The notes beneath the pieces are model-generated. The model was given only the letters and a program-made list of their open reading frames with translations. It had not been told where the DNA came from and did no database searches. From assembly GCA_944326235.1 (NCBI GenBank), contig CALVDH010000006.1:28427-92426 (forward strand): a stretch of DNA of 64,000 bases. The letters are read 5' to 3'. Position 1 is the first letter of the stretch. Each line of letters starts with the position of its first letter. The stretch comes from an uncultured Bacteroidales bacterium. GTDB lineage: Bacteria > Bacteroidota > Bacteroidia > Bacteroidales > UBA932. This document shows, piece after piece, positions 62,630 through 64,000 of the stretch. A program made the position numbers and the translations under genes.

Positions 62630-63184
62630 TTACAGCCCGTATATGAGGTATCCCGCTCCGCCCGCTGCGATGATGACCCAGATCGGGTTGGCCTTAAGGA
62701 AAAACAGGGCCGCGAAGGCTCCGGCGAAGAGGGCCCAGCTCCACCAGTCGATGAAGTTGTAGGGTGTTATCAGGACAATGGCGGCTGCGGCGATCATCCC
62801 GATGGTCACCGGCCGCATGACTTTCAGGACGGAGGCAAAATACCGGTTGCTCCTGAATTTCTCGAAGAGGATGCAGATCCACAGCACCAGCAGGTAGGAG
62901 GGGAGAACCACTGCAAATGTGGCGGTGAGCGAGCCCAGGACGCTGACCGCAGGGCTGAAGCCCATGGCGTGGGGCACCGAGTAGCCGATGTAGGTGGCGC
63001 TGTTGATGCCTATCGGACCGGGGGACATCTGGGAGATGGCCACGATATCGGTGAACTCCTCGGGGGTGAGCCACTGATGGACTGTCACTACCTGGTTCTG
63101 GATCAGGGAGAGCATGGCGTAGCCTCCGCCGAAGGTGAATGCACCTATAATAAAGAAAGTGATGAACAGCTCGAGGAATATCAT
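62630..63184 (-). CDS. Chromate-type transporter, second half-size subunit
   Basis: 184 residues, a single CHR domain: FFIIGAFTFGGGYAMLSLIQNQVV, DIVAISQMSPGPIGINSATYIGY and several membrane helices. Half-size ChrA proteins work in pairs. It overlaps its partner by 4 bp (ATGA). The substrate may be chromate or another oxyanion. Confidence 0.9.
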   Translation of the reverse strand: MIFLELFITFFIIGAFTFGGGYAMLSLIQNQVVTVHQWLTPEEFTDIVAISQMSPGPIGINSATYIGYSVPHAMGFSPAVSVLGSLTATFAVVLPSYLLVLWICILFEKFRSNRYFASVLKVMRPVTIGMIAAAAIVLITPYNFIDWWSWALFAGAFAALFFLKANPIWVIIAAGGAGYLIYGL

Positions 63185-63741
63185 CGCCCTGCCTCCTTTC
63201 TGCCGTTATGCCTGTCCTGCCGGCTGTAGGCCAGGATGAGGCCTCCGGCGATGGCGGTGATGATAATCCAGATGGGAGAGATTCTCAGAAATGCGATGAG
63301 GACCGTAGTCGCCACTGCGATGCTGCCGGTAATCCAGTTGAGGCGGTTCTGGACTGCCATGCGGAAGACCGGGGCGGCAATCAGGGCGACCACTGCCGGG
63401 CGGATGCCCTTGAAGACGGCCTGGACGGTGGGGTCGTTCTGGAAGGTGGTGAAGACGGCGGCGACCAGCAGTATTATTATAAAGGGAGGCATCACGCTGC
63501 CGAGGGTGGCGACGATGCTGCCTTTTATCCCGGCGAGCCGGTGTCCTACGAAAATCGACACGTTTACGGCTATCAGTCCGGGGGCTGACTGGGCGATGGA
63601 GATGATATCGAGGAAATCCTCGGGGGCAATCCACTTGTTCTTATGGACTACCTCCCTCTCTATCAGTGGAATCATGGCTACGCCGCCACCTATGGTGAAG
63701 GCTCCGATCTTGGCGAATATGACGAACAGTTTCCAATACAT
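63181..63741 (-). CDS. Chromate-type transporter, first half-size subunit
   Basis: 186 residues from the ATG at 63741: IFAKIGAFTIGGGVAMIPLIEREVV, LDIISIAQSAPGLIAVNVSIFVG and five or so membrane helices. A TTG start 27 bp upstream would add a Phe/Lys-rich tail and pass through a promoter-like box (AATCTTTG), so the ATG, four bases after that box, is chosen. Pairs with the overlapping downstream subunit gene. Confidence 0.88.
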   Translation of the reverse strand: MYWKLFVIFAKIGAFTIGGGVAMIPLIEREVVHKNKWIAPEDFLDIISIAQSAPGLIAVNVSIFVGHRLAGIKGSIVATLGSVMPPFIIILLVAAVFTTFQNDPTVQAVFKGIRPAVVALIAAPVFRMAVQNRLNWITGSIAVATTVLIAFLRISPIWIIITAIAGGLILAYSRQDRHNGRKEAGR

Positions 63742-63808
63742 GACGCAAAGATTGAAAAATTTTTTCAAAAAAATTGCAAAAAAAATTTGGTGGTTAAAAA
63801 ATAGTCCG

Positions 63809-63816
63809 TATATTTG
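63809..63816 (+). promoter_or_regulatory. rRNA operon promoter
   Basis: TATATTTG with TTTG at 63786-63789 (19-bp spacer) fits the Bacteroidota promoter. It lies 136 bp upstream of the 16S start, on the plus strand. Confidence 0.75.
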
Positions 63817-63951
63817 CAGCCCGTTTGAGAAAAACGGATACCAAATGAAAGTTCTTTGATAGCATTGTACGAGTGAAAAAGGTAGAGGTTTATTAATATT
63901 AATAATCTCGTCAATAAACCGGTCAGGACAAGCTTAGAGATAAAAACATAT
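63817..63951 (+). other. rRNA leader
   Basis: Transcribed spacer before 16S rRNA. It contains a GTTCTTTGA motif (63851-63859), seen in Bacteroidota rRNA leaders, and an 8-bp hairpin GGTTTATT/AATAAACC (63887-63894 with 63913-63920), which may help processing or antitermination. Confidence 0.6.
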
Positions 63952-64000
63952 ACAATGAAGAGTTTGATCCTGGCTCAGGATGAACGCTAGCGGCAGGCTT
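63952..64000 (+). rRNA. 16S ribosomal RNA (5' end only)
   Basis: The first bases ATGAAGAGTTTGATCCTGG then CAGGATGAACGCTAGCGGCA are the conserved 16S 5' end (27F primer site) in its Bacteroidota form. The gene runs off the window. Confidence 0.97.

Overview
The window is a gene-dense (about 57% GC by eye) chromosomal segment of a Bacteroidota bacterium, almost certainly an anaerobic, gut-type member of the Bacteroidales. Pointers are the many Bacteroidota -7 promoter boxes of the form TAnnTTTG (rRNA, tRNA-His, tRNA-Arg, hut, rpsO, thi), an rnfBCDGEA cluster, a one-chain pyruvate:ferredoxin oxidoreductase, an OstA/SurA-like envelope cluster, a DUF4105 (Lnb-type) protein, and the 5' end of a 16S rRNA gene whose first bases are Bacteroidota-like. 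Family or genus cannot be fixed from this; the GC content would suit Rikenellaceae-like lineages.

Layout. 1-8011 (+): replicative helicase dnaB (5' end cut by the window edge), a secreted DUF3108 protein, an RseC-like protein, the six-gene Rnf ion-pumping ferredoxin:NAD+ oxidoreductase, and a small TPR protein. 8008-8550 (-): an RNA methyltransferase, divergent from glyA (+). A 123-bp imperfect palindrome and a terminator follow glyA. 10089-11524: thiD and a ThiE/TenI-like gene. 11598-12575: an Rpn/PD-(D/E)XK nuclease-transposase-like gene with internal 12-bp repeats. 12647-16013 (-): a TPP-riboswitch-controlled thiE-thiC-thi4 operon. 16041-23334: a YgjP-like metallopeptidase, rpsO, pnp, a three-gene minus-strand operon (Lnb-like, YhcH-like, radical SAM YhcC-like), an SH3/NlpC-P60 peptidase and a small unknown. 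23352-29114: guaB plus an envelope-biogenesis run (PPIase-like lipoprotein, SurA-like PPIase, OstA/LptA-like). 29163-34278: histidine degradation (hutH, hutI, an MBL-fold hydrolase, ftcD; no hutU here). 34339-37786: fabH-fabF-fabZ-fabG. 37783-41446 (-): a four-gene secreted/lipoprotein operon with WG-repeat and patatin proteins. 41531-46667: DUF308 protein, tRNA-Arg(CCG), fabD and pyruvate:ferredoxin oxidoreductase. 46744-49608 (-): a glycosyltransferase and a carboxyltransferase (OadA-like) with an atypical biotinyl-like tail. 49716-54052: tRNA-His, copA, and two convergent Stealth phosphotransferases. 54150-56458: an M23 peptidase and two tandem secreted paralogues of unknown function. 56459-56720 is non-coding and holds a consensus sigma-54 promoter followed by a terminator about 70 bp later (a candidate small RNA), then a 99-bp palindromic element. 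56721-62549 (-): a galactan/galactose operon (GH53, GH2, galK, galM). 62630-63741 (-): a two-subunit chromate-type transporter. 63809-64000: rRNA promoter, leader and the start of 16S rRNA.

Together, PFOR would generate reduced ferredoxin that Rnf couples to NAD+ reduction and ion pumping; hutH/hutI/ftcD and the GH53/GH2/Gal genes supply carbon and nitrogen from histidine and plant galactan; and the thi genes make thiamine using Thi4 for the thiazole moiety. The features I judge most novel are the sigma-54 driven orphan small-RNA candidate with its adjacent palindrome, the His-type Thi4 in a riboswitch operon, and the carboxyltransferase whose biotinyl domain has no biotin-accepting lysine. 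No CRISPR array, complete insertion sequence or prophage was seen.
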